Below are positions 7,888-16,621 of a stretch of DNA of 17,946 nt, piece by piece; the stretch's first letter is position 1, and each line of letters opens with the position of its first letter. This DNA comes from Cyanobacteria bacterium UBA8803 (GTDB lineage: Bacteria > Cyanobacteriota > Cyanobacteriia > Cyanobacteriales > Coleofasciculaceae), in contig DNXU01000292.1 of the NCBI GenBank assembly GCA_003505715.1, forward strand, positions 1-17,946. Reading direction: 5' to 3'. The notes under the pieces were generated by a model. The model saw nothing but the letters and a program-made list of their open reading frames with translations. It did no database searches and had not been told where the DNA came from. Made by a program: the position numbers and the translations under genes.

Positions 7888-9087
7888 TTGAACTCTATCG
7901 AACTGTTCGCAGGAGCAGGAGGCTTAGCGATTGGCATATCAAAAGCAGGCTTCTCTCATCAAGCTGTCATCGAACGAGACAAAGATGCTTGCCTGACAAT
8001 TGGTGAAAATCAGCGGCGCGGTATAGAAGCCGTTGCCGACTGGCCTATTTTCCAAGCCGATGTCAGTCAATTCGATTTTACAACGCTCCAAAACCTGGGT
8101 GGAGTTGACCTCCTAGCCGGAGGACCACCGTGTCAGCCTTTTTCTCTGGGAGGGAAACACAAAGGGTACAAGGACGAGCGAGATATGTTTCCGCAGTTCT
8201 GCCGTGCTGTACTAGCGCTTTCACCTCTTGCGTTTCTCATAGAAAATGTTAGCGGCTTGTTGCGTCCGTCTTTCGCCAAATATTTTGAGTATATTATCCT
8301 GCAACTAACTTACCCGGAGGTCGTCCAAAAGCCGGGAGAAGATTGGATAGACCACCTATCAAGATTAGAACGCCATCATACCGCAGGCCGCCACGATGGG
8401 CTGTCATACCGCGTCGTGTTTCGCCAACTTAATGCGGCAGATTACGATATTCCGCAAAAGCGGGAACGGGTGTTTATTGTCGGATTTCGCTCGGATTTGG
8501 ACGTGGAGTGGTCTTTTCCTCCACCCACCTGTTCGCAGGAAGCTTTGCTTTATTCGCAGTGGGTGACGGGTGATTATTGGGAACGGCATCAAGTTTCCCA
8601 GCAGGAGCGTTCGGAAGTACCGCGCCAGCTTCACTCGCGCATTCTCAATCTCCAATCTAGTTTGTTTCCACCCGAACACAAACCTTGGCGTACTGTGCGG
8701 GATGCCATCTCAGATTTACCAACTCCAAGCAGCCAGGAAAGTTCAGACAGCCTGCTAAACCACGTTTTGATACCGGGAGCCAGAAAGTACCCTGGTCATA
8801 CGGGTAGCCCCTTAGATGAACCTGCCAAAACTCTGAAGGCGGGAGTACACGGCGTTCCTGGTGGGGAAAATATGTTAGCTTTTCACAGTGGAGAGGTACG
8901 CTATTTTACGGTGCGTGAAGCTGCGCGGTTGCAGACTTTTCCAGACGAATATTTCTTTCCTCACTGTTGGACGCAAACTATGCGGCAATTGGGTAATGCC
9001 GTTCCAGTTGCTTTGGGGGAAGCGATCGCCCATAGTATCCGAACTCAGCTATTAAGGGTAAAATTACCCCATGCTGGAAGTATTTAG
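7888..9087 (+). CDS. DNA (cytosine-5) methyltransferase of a type II restriction-modification system
   Basis: This 399-residue enzyme would transfer a methyl group from S-adenosylmethionine to C5 of cytosine. Canonical motifs are in order: motif I ELFAGAGGLAIG at 5-16 (AdoMet binding), motif IV GGPPCQPFS at 78-86 with catalytic Cys82, motif VI ENV at 119-121, motif VIII QKRERVFIVGF at 190-200, a target-recognition region to about 330, motif IX REAARLQTFPDEY at 343-355 and motif X QLGNAVPVALG at 367-377. The start is TTG with a good AAGGAG. The C-terminus overlaps the endonuclease gene by 17 bp, so the methylase is translated first, as is common in such systems. Specificity is inferred from the partner as CCGCGG; the sequence alone does not prove it. 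Confidence 0.93.
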   Translation: MNSIELFAGAGGLAIGISKAGFSHQAVIERDKDACLTIGENQRRGIEAVADWPIFQADVSQFDFTTLQNLGGVDLLAGGPPCQPFSLGGKHKGYKDERDMFPQFCRAVLALSPLAFLIENVSGLLRPSFAKYFEYIILQLTYPEVVQKPGEDWIDHLSRLERHHTAGRHDGLSYRVVFRQLNAADYDIPQKRERVFIVGFRSDLDVEWSFPPPTCSQEALLYSQWVTGDYWERHQVSQQERSEVPRQLHSRILNLQSSLFPPEHKPWRTVRDAISDLPTPSSQESSDSLLNHVLIPGARKYPGHTGSPLDEPAKTLKAGVHGVPGGENMLAFHSGEVRYFTVREAARLQTFPDEYFFPHCWTQTMRQLGNAVPVALGEAIAHSIRTQLLRVKLPHAGSI

Positions 9088-9679
9088 AATCCCTCCCGAT
9101 TTAGAAGCAAGCTTGCTCAATTTCTGCGGTAGACAAAACTGCTATAACCTTCAAGATTTGGATTCTCTAAAGGCAGATTTGAGCCAGTCTGTCGGGGTAT
9201 ATCTGTTGTATTACCAAGGAAATTTCTCTATGTATGACCCGATCAAACAAGCGAATTTGAATTCTTGTGGTATGCCAATTTATGTGGGTAAAGCAGCTTC
9301 TAGCGGTCGCAGGACTGGGCAGACAACGATTGGCAGTACTCTCTACGGACGTTTATCAGAGCATAGAAAATCTATCCGGGCTGTAGACAATCTTTCTGTT
9401 GAAGATTTCATGTTTAAAATTGTGTCAATGGAAATCGATTTGGTGTCTTGGGGAGAAGCTGTTTTGATTCGTCATTTTAGTCCAATTTGGAATTGGGCTG
9501 TACCGGGATTCGGAATACACGACCCTGGAAGTGGACGAGCTGGGCAGAAACGTTCTGTATGGGATCAATTACATCCTGGGAGGACTTTTGCCACTAAGCT
9601 TGCTATCGGCGATAACCCTATTGATATCAATGTTTTGTCGGCAAATATTACGGCCCATTGTCAGCAGATGAATGAATAA
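9071..9679 (+). CDS. Eco29kI-family type II restriction endonuclease (GIY-YIG)
   Basis: The 202-residue protein carries the GIY-YIG nuclease arrangement: GVY with Tyr44, YVGKA with Tyr71, RLSEH giving Arg94 and His98, GEA with Glu129, and PIWN with Asn141. Spacings of 27 between the tyrosines, 4 between Arg and His and 12 between Glu and Asn fit what I recall for Eco29kI (Tyr49, Tyr76, Arg104, His108, Glu142, Asn154). The C-terminal block GFGIHDPGSGR and VWDQLHPGR is also family-typical. Eco29kI cuts CCGCGG, so the same or a related site is expected here. ATG 9071 lies inside the methylase gene with AAGGG about 12 bases upstream, consistent with coupled translation. All key residues are present, so the enzyme looks intact. 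Confidence 0.88.
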   Translation: MLEVFRIPPDLEASLLNFCGRQNCYNLQDLDSLKADLSQSVGVYLLYYQGNFSMYDPIKQANLNSCGMPIYVGKAASSGRRTGQTTIGSTLYGRLSEHRKSIRAVDNLSVEDFMFKIVSMEIDLVSWGEAVLIRHFSPIWNWAVPGFGIHDPGSGRAGQKRSVWDQLHPGRTFATKLAIGDNPIDINVLSANITAHCQQMNE

Positions 9680-9760
9680 TTTGCTCTCCTGGACTAGTTA
9701 CAGTAAATAAGTAGTTTAAATCAGCTTAACCGCTTACATGGTAAGTGATTTAACAAAACA

Positions 9761-9775
9761 AAAAAAGTGTTTTTT
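9761..9775. terminator. Possible bidirectional A/T hairpin terminator between convergent genes
   Basis: AAAAAAGTGTTTTTT can fold as a 6-bp A/T stem between the convergent endonuclease and dnaE-N genes. The stem is weak, and a second short inverted repeat (CTTACATGGTAAG) lies about 20 bases to the left. Termination is plausible from position rather than strength. Confidence 0.25.
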
Positions 9776-9776
9776 A

Positions 9777-12700
9777 TTAAAATTGCTTTTTTGAATGTAA
9801 GTCTAAGCCTAGCTCAAATATCTCATCGATTGCCAGCATCTGGCCATCAACCGTCATAAATTTATGGTCTTTAGTTGCTGTAATGACTGAGCCATCTTCT
9901 AGCACATACTCAAAAACTTCTTGCTGTCCCCTGTCATGCCATTGGGCGATGGGTTGGGTGTAGACATAGCCATTAGCATCGACGCTGTACGCGGTACATT
10001 GAATTTGTTGCTCAACAATTTTACCAATGGGTAGAGAACCATATTCGACGGTTAAAACCTCCGTCTCGTAGCTCAAGCAATATTCGGCAAATTTAATCAT
10101 TTGCTCGAATAGGTGTTCTGCTATTCTTTTAGGAACTCCATTTTTTGCTGCTCCATCGATGAAGGTTTCGCGATGTTTTTGCATTTCCGAAACCTTCTTC
10201 TTGCCCATCGACCTCCTCAGTAAATCAGCTTGGCCAAGAGAGTAGCCAGCTAAATCCTGAGCCATTTTCATGATTTGCTCTTGGTAACAATTATGGGTGA
10301 CAACTCCACTTGCTAGAAAATAAGGTGAAGATTGTTCCTCCATTTGCAGATCAAAACACTCGGCTGCCCCACTCTCTTCAATAGCAACAACATTAACTAG
10401 TCGGACATCAGAACCATAATTTTCCTGGTTTTGGTTATTTGGGGATACAGGCCATTGTTCATAGAGAACTGAGCCAGCAATAAGCTCCTGATCTAGTCCT
10501 CTCACAGCAGGTTGCAATTCCCCAGCTAACTTATCCCCCTCTGGCGTTAAAAATCGGTGGTTCTTGCTGGAATAAATCACCGTACCGCTAGATAGTGATA
10601 TCTTAATAATCTCTTTGATACCGCTGTACCATTGCTTCGCTACCTTAGCTGGCCAAACCTTTTTGCCATCAGAAGTTAATACAATATCGCCCGGTTTAAT
10701 ATTTTCAATTGGCACGCCAGAACCGTCAGGTTGGTTAATGAGCGTACCTTTAGGTAAACAAAGCGTCCCGTAAGTCTCTTGTAAAATCGGCTCTAATAAC
10801 TGATGTTCGTACTCGACTTTCTCGCGACCGTGTTTGCGGTTGATAAACTTAGGAATTAGGCCCGCATCCAGAGGACCAGGTCGATACAGCGCCAAAATGG
10901 AGGAAATATCTTCGATGCTGGAGGGTTTTAGCTCCCTGACAATCTGACGCATTCCCGATGATTCTAATTGGAATATCCCTTCCAATTCACCTTGTTCTAG
11001 CAGTTTATAGGTTACTTGAATATCGTGAGGTAATTTTTTAACTTCCCCTTTGGACAGAATATGGAAGGCTCTTCTTTCATCAAGGGGCAACTGGTCTAAA
11101 TCTAAATTGGTATGCTTATTTTTCTCAATTAACTCAGCAGCTTTTTGGATAATCGTCAGGTTTCTCAGTCCCAAAAAGTCCATTTTTAGCAGACCCAGAG
11201 ATTCTAAATCTTCCATAAAATACTGGGTAATAACATAACCCTCTTTATCCAGTTGCAAGGGCACAATTTCATCCAAAGGATCGGCTGAAATCACCACTCC
11301 CGCTGCATGAACGCCGAAGGTTTTATTAGTCCCTTCAATCCGGATCGCCATATCGACCCAGTGCCGAACGTTGGGGTCTTTGTCATAAGCTTCTTTAAAC
11401 TCCGGTGCAGGAGTTTCGGCGGAAATCATTACCTCTAGCTTGGTTGGCTTCCCCCGCGAAACTGGAATCAGCTTCGCCATCTTATCCGCTTCTCCGTAGG
11501 GAATATTCAATACCCTAGCCACATCTTTTAAGACGGCTTTAGAGGTCATCCGGTTAAAGGTAATAATCTGAGCAACTCGATCTTTGCCGTACCGGCGGGA
11601 CACGTATTCAATCACTTCATCCCGTCGCTCCACGCAGAAATCTGTATCAATATCTGGCATTGATTTCCGTTCGGGATTGAGAAAGCGCTCGAATAATAAG
11701 CCGTGATGGACGGGGTCGATGTTGGTAATTCTTAAGGCATAAGCGACGAGGGAACCAGCAGCCGATCCCCTACCTGGCCCTACAGGAATGCCCCGATCTC
11801 TGGCATATTTAATATAATCCCACACAACTAAGAAGTAGGTCGAAAATCCCATCTTCTCAATCATTTTTAGCTCGTATTCCAGCCGCTCTTTATAGACAGG
11901 ATCGATTTCGCTCCGAGAACGGCATCGCTGGCGTGCCATTAATCCTTCCCAGCTGATTTGTTCTACATAAGTATCAGCCGTATGACCGCTGGGAACGGGA
12001 TAATTGGGGATGCGGGGTTCCCCCATAATGTCGTAGTGCTTGATTTTGCCTGCAACTTCTAGGGTGGTGGCGATCGCTTCTTGAATCACCTCATCCGGCA
12101 GGTGATCCCGAAATAACTTCGCCATCTCTGGTGCAGACTTTAAGAACTCGGTGCCGCTGTAGCGCATCCGGTTATCTTCGCTCAACAACTTGCCCGTTTG
12201 AATGCACAGCAAAGCGTCGTGTGCTTCTACGTCGTAGCAAGAGATAAAATGAGAGTCATTAGTAGCAACAAATTTAATCCCCAATTCCCGGGCAATTTTA
12301 ATAATCTCAACGTTAACAATTCGGTCTTCCACAGAGCCGTGGTCTTGAATTTCTAAATAGTAGTCAGCACCAAATACCTCTTTATACCACTGAGCTACTT
12401 CACGCGCCAGCTTCAAGTTGCCTTTGAGAATGGCTTGGGGAACTTCACCACCCAAACAAGCGCTAGTCACAATTAACCCTTCGTGATATTGTTTTAGAAG
12501 CTCTTTATTAATGCAAGGTCGTTGAAAAATTCCTTTACCTTGCAGTCCCTTGAGCTGAGAGATGGTAGTCAGCTTGACTAAATTTTTATAGCCTTGGGTA
12601 TTTTTGGCCAAGACAACTTGGTGATATTTGCGGTGACGCTTAGTTTTATCCTCAATGTCACCGTTAATTACATACATTTCGTTGCCGATAATCGGCTTCA

Positions 12701-12875
12701 GGTTTTTCCCCCGGCATTCTTTGATCAGCTCGATCGCACCGTACATGACTCCGTGGTCGGTTAGTGCGATCGCAGGCATCCCCAACTCAATCGCCCGATC
12801 CACTAGTTGCGGGATCTGAGAGGCACCATCAAGTAAGCTGTAATCACTATGAATGTGGAGGCCAACGAAAGACAT
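9777..12875 (-). CDS. dnaE: DNA polymerase III alpha subunit, N-terminal half, with a cis mini-intein and a C-terminal split-intein half
   Basis: This is the N-terminal half of the replicative polymerase, as in cyanobacteria with split dnaE. Counting from ATG 12875 ([16 protein letters not shown] start, as in other cyanobacterial DnaE; TTG 12890 is an alternative), the PHP domain covers about 1-270 (HIHSDYS, ALTDHG). The polymerase core carries [10 protein letters not shown] near 366-375, MPDIDTDF with catalytic Asp410 and Asp412, and KMDFLGL with Asp566. A complete mini-intein occupies 706-862, the extein resumes at [10 protein letters not shown], and at [13 protein letters not shown] (932/933) the split-intein N-half begins and runs to the stop. 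Mature extein content is about 775 residues. Activity therefore needs one cis-splicing event plus trans-splicing with a dnaE-C gene located elsewhere. The gene lies 11 bp downstream of acpH and probably shares its transcript. Confidence 0.95.
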   Translation of the reverse strand: MSFVGLHIHSDYSLLDGASQIPQLVDRAIELGMPAIALTDHGVMYGAIELIKECRGKNLKPIIGNEMYVINGDIEDKTKRHRKYHQVVLAKNTQGYKNLVKLTTISQLKGLQGKGIFQRPCINKELLKQYHEGLIVTSACLGGEVPQAILKGNLKLAREVAQWYKEVFGADYYLEIQDHGSVEDRIVNVEIIKIARELGIKFVATNDSHFISCYDVEAHDALLCIQTGKLLSEDNRMRYSGTEFLKSAPEMAKLFRDHLPDEVIQEAIATTLEVAGKIKHYDIMGEPRIPNYPVPSGHTADTYVEQISWEGLMARQRCRSRSEIDPVYKERLEYELKMIEKMGFSTYFLVVWDYIKYARDRGIPVGPGRGSAAGSLVAYALRITNIDPVHHGLLFERFLNPERKSMPDIDTDFCVERRDEVIEYVSRRYGKDRVAQIITFNRMTSKAVLKDVARVLNIPYGEADKMAKLIPVSRGKPTKLEVMISAETPAPEFKEAYDKDPNVRHWVDMAIRIEGTNKTFGVHAAGVVISADPLDEIVPLQLDKEGYVITQYFMEDLESLGLLKMDFLGLRNLTIIQKAAELIEKNKHTNLDLDQLPLDERRAFHILSKGEVKKLPHDIQVTYKLLEQGELEGIFQLESSGMRQIVRELKPSSIEDISSILALYRPGPLDAGLIPKFINRKHGREKVEYEHQLLEPILQETYGTLCLPKGTLINQPDGSGVPIENIKPGDIVLTSDGKKVWPAKVAKQWYSGIKEIIKISLSSGTVIYSSKNHRFLTPEGDKLAGELQPAVRGLDQELIAGSVLYEQWPVSPNNQNQENYGSDVRLVNVVAIEESGAAECFDLQMEEQSSPYFLASGVVTHNCYQEQIMKMAQDLAGYSLGQADLLRRSMGKKKVSEMQKHRETFIDGAAKNGVPKRIAEHLFEQMIKFAEYCLSYETEVLTVEYGSLPIGKIVEQQIQCTAYSVDANGYVYTQPIAQWHDRGQQEVFEYVLEDGSVITATKDHKFMTVDGQMLAIDEIFELGLDLHSKKQF
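9780..10079 (-). other. Split DnaE intein, N-terminal fragment (IntN), 100 residues
   Basis: It starts at Cys933 with block [15 protein letters not shown] and includes block [15 protein letters not shown] with the usual TxxH, then ends [17 protein letters not shown] at the stop. Length and sequence closely resemble the fast-splicing Npu-type DnaE IntN as I remember it. It would associate with IntC on the separate dnaE-C product and join the two polymerase halves. Confidence 0.95.
10290..10760 (-). other. Contiguous cis-splicing DnaE mini-intein, 157 residues, no homing endonuclease
   Basis: Block A is CLPKGTLI, starting at Cys706 (codon 10758-10760). Block B is [15 protein letters not shown], with Ser where the TxxH motif normally has Thr. 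Block F is [15 protein letters not shown], and block G is SGVVTHN followed by Cys863 as the +1 nucleophile. The DNA between blocks B and F is too short for a LAGLIDADG domain. Removing it gives extein [15 protein letters not shown], matching the usual cyanobacterial [15 protein letters not shown] apart from splice-adjacent changes (IM to TL, V to C). All terminal catalytic residues are present, so it should splice. Confidence 0.93.
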
Positions 12876-12886
12876 GGGTATTTGAC

Positions 12887-13489
12887 TCAAGGTTTATGAT
12901 GATATGCTAGCGAAGATTGTAAGGTTTTTACATAGTCAATCAGTTCTGGAAAAAACTGAGTGAAATTTAATCCTAATTGTTCGTAATTTGCTGTTAATTC
13001 TGCCCCTGCATCACCTAAATTATTTGGCCGCTTTAGCCTTAGGGATAATCTTTGTAAAGCCAAAGCTATCCCGGAAATTTTGGCATAAGATGTCAACAAG
13101 TTATGTTGTAGCATATGGGGCAAAGCTCTCTTAAGAGAATCAGGAAGTATGGCCTGGTGTTTTTGGAGGATATCATAAACGCGATCGGCAAACTGGGGTA
13201 AGGGCACTGATGAATAATTCAACCAGTTTTTGGCTAAAAAATGGTCGTAAAAAACATCAATAAGTATTCCGGCATAGCGTCGATGATCTGGACTAATTAA
13301 TCTTTTACTGGCTCTCACAACCGGATGGGAGTCAGTAAACAGGTCAACCTCCTTATGCAAAAGGATTCCTTGCTGGATGCGATCGCCGTATCCCTCTATC
13401 CCTTGCCCTTTAACGAAATCTCCGAGTAGATTACCGATTAAAGATTCCGGTGAATCTTCGGCTAAATATAAATGGGCGAGATAATTCAT
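12887..13489 (-). CDS. acpH: Acyl carrier protein phosphodiesterase
   Basis: The 200-residue protein matches the AcpH (DUF479) family in length and pattern: [10 protein letters not shown] at 1-10, [10 protein letters not shown] at 19-28 with conserved Asp24, [12 protein letters not shown] in the middle and YDHFLA near 82-87. AcpH hydrolyses the phosphodiester link of holo-ACP, releasing 4'-phosphopantetheine and giving apo-ACP, in the cytoplasm. It starts at ATG 13489, 14 bp after the hydrolase stop, and is followed closely by dnaE-N on the same strand (its stop overlaps the alternative dnaE TTG start by 4 bp). A single three-gene transcript is likely. Confidence 0.88.
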   Translation of the reverse strand: MNYLAHLYLAEDSPESLIGNLLGDFVKGQGIEGYGDRIQQGILLHKEVDLFTDSHPVVRASKRLISPDHRRYAGILIDVFYDHFLAKNWLNYSSVPLPQFADRVYDILQKHQAILPDSLKRALPHMLQHNLLTSYAKISGIALALQRLSLRLKRPNNLGDAGAELTANYEQLGLNFTQFFPELIDYVKTLQSSLAYHHKP

Positions 13490-13503
13490 GGTTTGGGAAG
13501 AAA

Positions 13504-14442
13504 CTATAGGTGCCGACGAACATCTATAATATCAAGCCCAGTGCCTTGCCTTACTCTTACCTGATGAAGGAATTCTTGAACGGCCTGTTGATAGTGCAAC
13601 CCTGCAACTGCGGCTACGTTATTATGACCTGCACCAGGGACGAAAACTAGTTCTTTGGGAGCCGTGATGGTATCAAACAAGATTTGACTCATAACCGAGG
13701 GTACGGTAAGGTCGTGGGTGCCGTGAATTAAAAGTATGGGCATGGTGAGAGACTTGACTTTGGCAATTGAATCAAACTTATGGGTGAGTAGCAAATCTGC
13801 TGGAAACAAACGATATATCCCCTCGTGGTCTACCATATCTCGGAGGGAAGTGAACGTGCTTTCCACAATCAGGCCAGGGGTTTGGGGAGTTTGTGCTGCT
13901 AAATTGATCGCGATCGCTCCTCCCAGTGAATGACCGTAGATAAAAATCTCTTCCGGAGCAATACCCCGTTCTTGCACCAGGTAATTCCAAGCGGCCTCCG
14001 CATCTTGATACACTTGAGATTCAGTCGGGAAGTTGCCCTCACTGCGACCGTAACCCCGGTAGTCAACCAACAGTACTGAAAAACCCAACTGCTGCAACCG
14101 TTGAGCTTGGTTAACGTTGCCGCCAATATTACTGCCATTGCCGTGCAAGTATAGCAGAACGCCAGTTGCTGGGGAAGTGCTAGGAATCCACCAACCGTGC
14201 AAGCGTTCTACCTTGCCAGTCTTGGTAGATACTGGTATCCAAACTTCCTGATAGGACAAACCTAGATCGGCTGGTGTGGTTTCTATCTCTCTTGATGGGA
14301 AAAAAATCAGGCGATTTTGCCACACTAGCAAAGCAAGGCAGATGGAAAGGTAAGCGATCGCCACAAAAACGGCAATGGTTAGTAGTAACTTCCAAACCAG
14401 GAAAGATGCAATTTGCATTTTTATCGATATTCGCAGATACAT
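13504..14442 (-). CDS. Membrane-anchored alpha/beta hydrolase (ABHD13/Bem46-like)
   Basis: The 312-residue protein begins with a short basic segment and one hydrophobic helix (about 12-41), consistent with an N-terminal membrane anchor. The hydrolase fold follows: the oxyanion-region HGNG at 100-103, DYRGYGRSEG near 127-136, the nucleophile elbow GHSLGG at 170-175 with Ser172, Asp244 in GTHDLTVP and His273 in GAGHNN, completing the Ser-Asp-His triad. These serine hydrolases act on esters or thioesters; the substrate is not known. The first codon could be TTG 14445, ATG 14442 or ATG 14418; I chose ATG 14442, and no option has a strong ribosome-binding site. It is the first gene of the run leading to acpH and dnaE-N. 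Confidence 0.85.
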   Translation of the reverse strand: MYLRISIKMQIASFLVWKLLLTIAVFVAIAYLSICLALLVWQNRLIFFPSREIETTPADLGLSYQEVWIPVSTKTGKVERLHGWWIPSTSPATGVLLYLHGNGSNIGGNVNQAQRLQQLGFSVLLVDYRGYGRSEGNFPTESQVYQDAEAAWNYLVQERGIAPEEIFIYGHSLGGAIAINLAAQTPQTPGLIVESTFTSLRDMVDHEGIYRLFPADLLLTHKFDSIAKVKSLTMPILLIHGTHDLTVPSVMSQILFDTITAPKELVFVPGAGHNNVAAVAGLHYQQAVQEFLHQVRVRQGTGLDIIDVRRHL

Positions 14443-14445
14443 CAA

Positions 14446-14935
14446 ATAAATAGCGCTGGCGAAACTTGGAAGTAATCCCTAAGTACCTTGGCTTGTGCCT
14501 TACTAATCTAGCGCTTGCCGTTTACAACCTCAGACACTACACCACTCGATCCAATAATACCCACCAAGTCAGCTTGCCGAGTATCACTCGATTGCCTTTG
14601 ATATTTAATTTGATATTCAAGACGCTAAAGCTCCCAATGCGTTCAAAGTCATGGATATAAATTTATGAGTATTTATTTTTATAGTCTCATTTTGAGAGTA
14701 ATGTGTCAAGATTTATCACTTGAGCTTTTTATCCTTACCCTTTGCTACTTTCCCTTTGCTTTGATTCTCCAAGATGGATAATTTTTTCTTCAACCAAAAA
14801 ATTATGTATTGGCAGTAAGGCTCATATTGAGATTTTTCATTTAAGTTGGCAAATATGTTTCACTTTACTCTGTTAAAAAATTGATTAGTGTGTTAGCTCT
14901 AACGATTTCAGAATCATCTTCGCCTAGTAAATCTG
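14446..14935. other. Non-coding or decayed stretch
   Basis: No convincing gene or RNA is seen in this roughly 490-base AT-rich stretch. A 64-codon open frame from 14466 has no recognisable content. On the minus strand, 14865-14948 reads as a 27-codon tail (LQELADLLGEDDSEIVRANT and so on) right after a stop; it may be a remnant of a gene disrupted together with the adjacent IS630 copy. Confidence 0.5.
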
Positions 14936-15391
14936 CTAGTTCTTGCAGTTATTGATATATTGGGAACGATGAAATGTGGCGTTGTCAATAACAATAACAT
15001 CACCAGGTTGAAGTTGTGGTACTAAACAGTTGGATAACCACATCTCAAATAAATCGCGGTTACAAGACCCCTCAAAAGTCATTGGAGCTAACAGTTTTCC
15101 TTCCTTGAGGGCGGCAATCCAACTCACTCGTTCAGTACGCTTTCCTAATTTTAGGCAATGAAAGCGTTGCCCGATCTTACAGTAACCGTAAGCATACTCT
15201 TCTCGGTTATCTATACCTTGTTGGAAATTAACTATTGCTCTACAGTCCCCCGTTTCTTGTTCTCGTTTCAGCCACAGGTCTCAAGTGTTTCGGCTAATGT
15301 TGAGCATCCGGCACACTTCTATTTTCCGTTCTCCTCGTTTAACTGCCTGAATCGCTTTAGAGCGTAGATCATAACTGTAAGGGGCTGGCAT
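14936..15391 (-). pseudogene. IS630-family transposase remnant
   Basis: The minus-strand frame starts MPAPYSYDLRSKAIQAVKRG at 15391, the IS630-type N-terminal HTH, and hits an in-frame TGA at codon 37 (15281-15283). It then continues DLWLKREQETGDCRAIVNFQQ. At about 15216 it jumps to GIDNREEYAYGYCKIGQRFH, skipping several dozen residues that include the first catalytic Asp region. It goes on through SWIAALKEGKLLAPMTFEGS and VIVIDNATFHRSQ, then stops at 14936, before the final catalytic Glu. With a nonsense codon, an internal deletion and a missing C-terminus it is dead. The junction shares a Gly codon with both flanks, which suits a short-homology deletion. No clear terminal inverted repeats were found. 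Confidence 0.85.
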
Positions 15392-15439
15392 CGGTGAAAA
15401 ATTGATTGATTGGCACAATTAATATAATACGTCCTCGCC

Positions 15440-15594
15440 TTGGGTCGATTCACCGGGCGCTCGGCAAGCGCTCGCCACATAAACCGCCCCGAGCTAATAC
15501 CCAGGACGCGGCAAAACTTGGGTCGATTCACGGGCGATCGCTTGCCGAGCGCCACCTCAACCGTCCCGATCTAACACCCAGGACGCGGCAAAAG
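15440..15594. repeat. Two-copy 78-bp tandem repeat with oppositely oriented core
   Basis: Copy 1 spans 15440-15517 and copy 2 spans 15518-15594, followed by a degraded start of a third (TTAGGTCTACTGA). Shared borders are TTGGGTCGATTCAC on the left and ACCCAGGACGCGGCAAAA on the right. The GC-rich core differs: copy 1 has GGCGCTCGGCAAGCGCTCGC and copy 2 has GGCGATCGCTTGCCGAGCGC, which are reverse complements apart from one base. No gene is convincing here; the surrounding 15392-15700 holds nothing else recognisable. Confidence 0.8.
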
Positions 15595-15700
15595 TTAGGT
15601 CTACTGACGAGATAGAACGGGTAGATGCTGCCTTCAATAAATGTCCTAACGTGTGTGCATAGTGCTATATTAATGGGTTCGGCTACTATATTTCCAGTTT

Positions 15701-16621
15701 ATGACTGATGAGTTTCCCATCCTGCTGGTCAAGCAAGAAGCTTATGAAGCATCCTCGCAGGAAACTTTAGGTAGCAAATATAAGTTTTGGTTCTACCATG
15801 AAGAACTTGGTCGTTGTCTTTATAAGCAAAGCCGACCCAACCTGGGAGAAGATTGGGCAGAAAAAGTCGTATCAGAATTATGCAAACTATTGGGACTGCC
15901 CCATGCTGTTTACGAATTAGCTTTAACATGGGAAGGCGATCTCGGTGTAGTCTCACCTAACTTTTTACCACAAGGAGGAACCCTTGTTCATGGTAATGAG
16001 CTTCTTTCTTCAATTGTGCCGAACTACCCGGCGTTTGGGACTTATGGCATATCACAACATACTATAGATATAGTGCTGAGGGTGATTGCTGGTGAATCTG
16101 TAAATTTACCCATTGGTTGGACACCGCCCTCTGGTATCCAAACAGCAGTAGAGGTGTTTGTTGGCTATCTTTTGTTAGATGCGTGGATTGGTAATGGTGA
16201 CCGTCACCACGAAAACTGGGGGATTGTGCGAATGAAAACAGCATCGACTTCAGAAGAAACTGAGCATTTAGCACCGACTTACGACCATGCTTCAAGTTTA
16301 GGACGCGACCTCTCTGATGCTCAAAGGCAGAAACGCTCAGTTCAGGCTTATGCAAACAAATGTTTCTCGGCATTTTATGGCAGTGTTGATGATAGGAAGA
16401 CTCTTAAAAATTTGGAGGTGTTCTCACTTGTTGCTCATTGCTATCCTGAAGCAGCTTGTGTGTGGTTGGCGCGGCTTGAAAATATCTCCAAAGTCAATAT
16501 TTTAGATATTTTTAATCGGATTAACCGCTCACGCTTATCTTCCGCAGCTAGCCGTTTTGCTCAGGAAATTTTGGAAATTAACAAACACAGGCTACTTACC
16601 TTGAGGGAAACACTATTTTGA
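15701..16621 (+). CDS. HipA/HipT-like Ser/Thr kinase core, without the HipA N-subdomain
   Basis: The 306-residue protein has the HipA C-terminal kinase fold. A Ser-containing loop (EASSQETLGSK at 16-26) takes the place of the HipA glycine-rich loop, with Lys42 in LYKQ as a likely ATP-binding lysine and WAEKVVSELCKLLGLPHAVY at 52-71 as the following helix. The catalytic loop is GNGDRHHENWG with Asp167 and Asn172, and metal-binding Asp195 sits in APTYDHASSLG. HipA-type kinases phosphorylate a translation component (glutamyl- or tryptophanyl-tRNA synthetase in studied cases) and act as toxins; the target here is unknown. The usual N-terminal HipA subdomain is absent but appears in the next gene, which overlaps by 4 bp. 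No HipB-type HTH antitoxin gene is nearby. The start is ATG 15701 without a strong ribosome-binding site. Confidence 0.8.
   Translation: MTDEFPILLVKQEAYEASSQETLGSKYKFWFYHEELGRCLYKQSRPNLGEDWAEKVVSELCKLLGLPHAVYELALTWEGDLGVVSPNFLPQGGTLVHGNELLSSIVPNYPAFGTYGISQHTIDIVLRVIAGESVNLPIGWTPPSGIQTAVEVFVGYLLLDAWIGNGDRHHENWGIVRMKTASTSEETEHLAPTYDHASSLGRDLSDAQRQKRSVQAYANKCFSAFYGSVDDRKTLKNLEVFSLVAHCYPEAACVWLARLENISKVNILDIFNRINRSRLSSAASRFAQEILEINKHRLLTLRETLF
16603..16607 (+). promoter_or_regulatory. Ribosome binding site for the HIRAN gene
   Basis: GAGGG lies 10 bases before the TTG start at 16618, inside the kinase gene, supporting the TTG choice and translational coupling through the TTGA overlap. Confidence 0.55.

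Noticed and set aside
9777..10079. dnaE looks truncated, lacking its C-terminal third
   Set aside because: This is the normal cyanobacterial split-dnaE arrangement; the ORF ends with a complete split-intein N-half, so it is not a broken gene.
14590..14660. Plus-strand reading containing FDIQDAKAPNAFKV, which resembles part of a cold-shock-type protein
   Set aside because: The frame is cut by stops, is very short and lacks the RNA-binding motifs of that family.
14865..14948. 27-codon minus-strand tail next to the IS630 remnant
   Set aside because: It reads like protein but is too short and has no identifiable family; it is kept only as a note in the gap entry.
15406..15615. Plus-strand 69-codon frame and an overlapping minus-strand frame over the 78-bp repeats
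   Set aside because: Both are translations of the tandem repeat, with no known domain and no ribosome-binding site.
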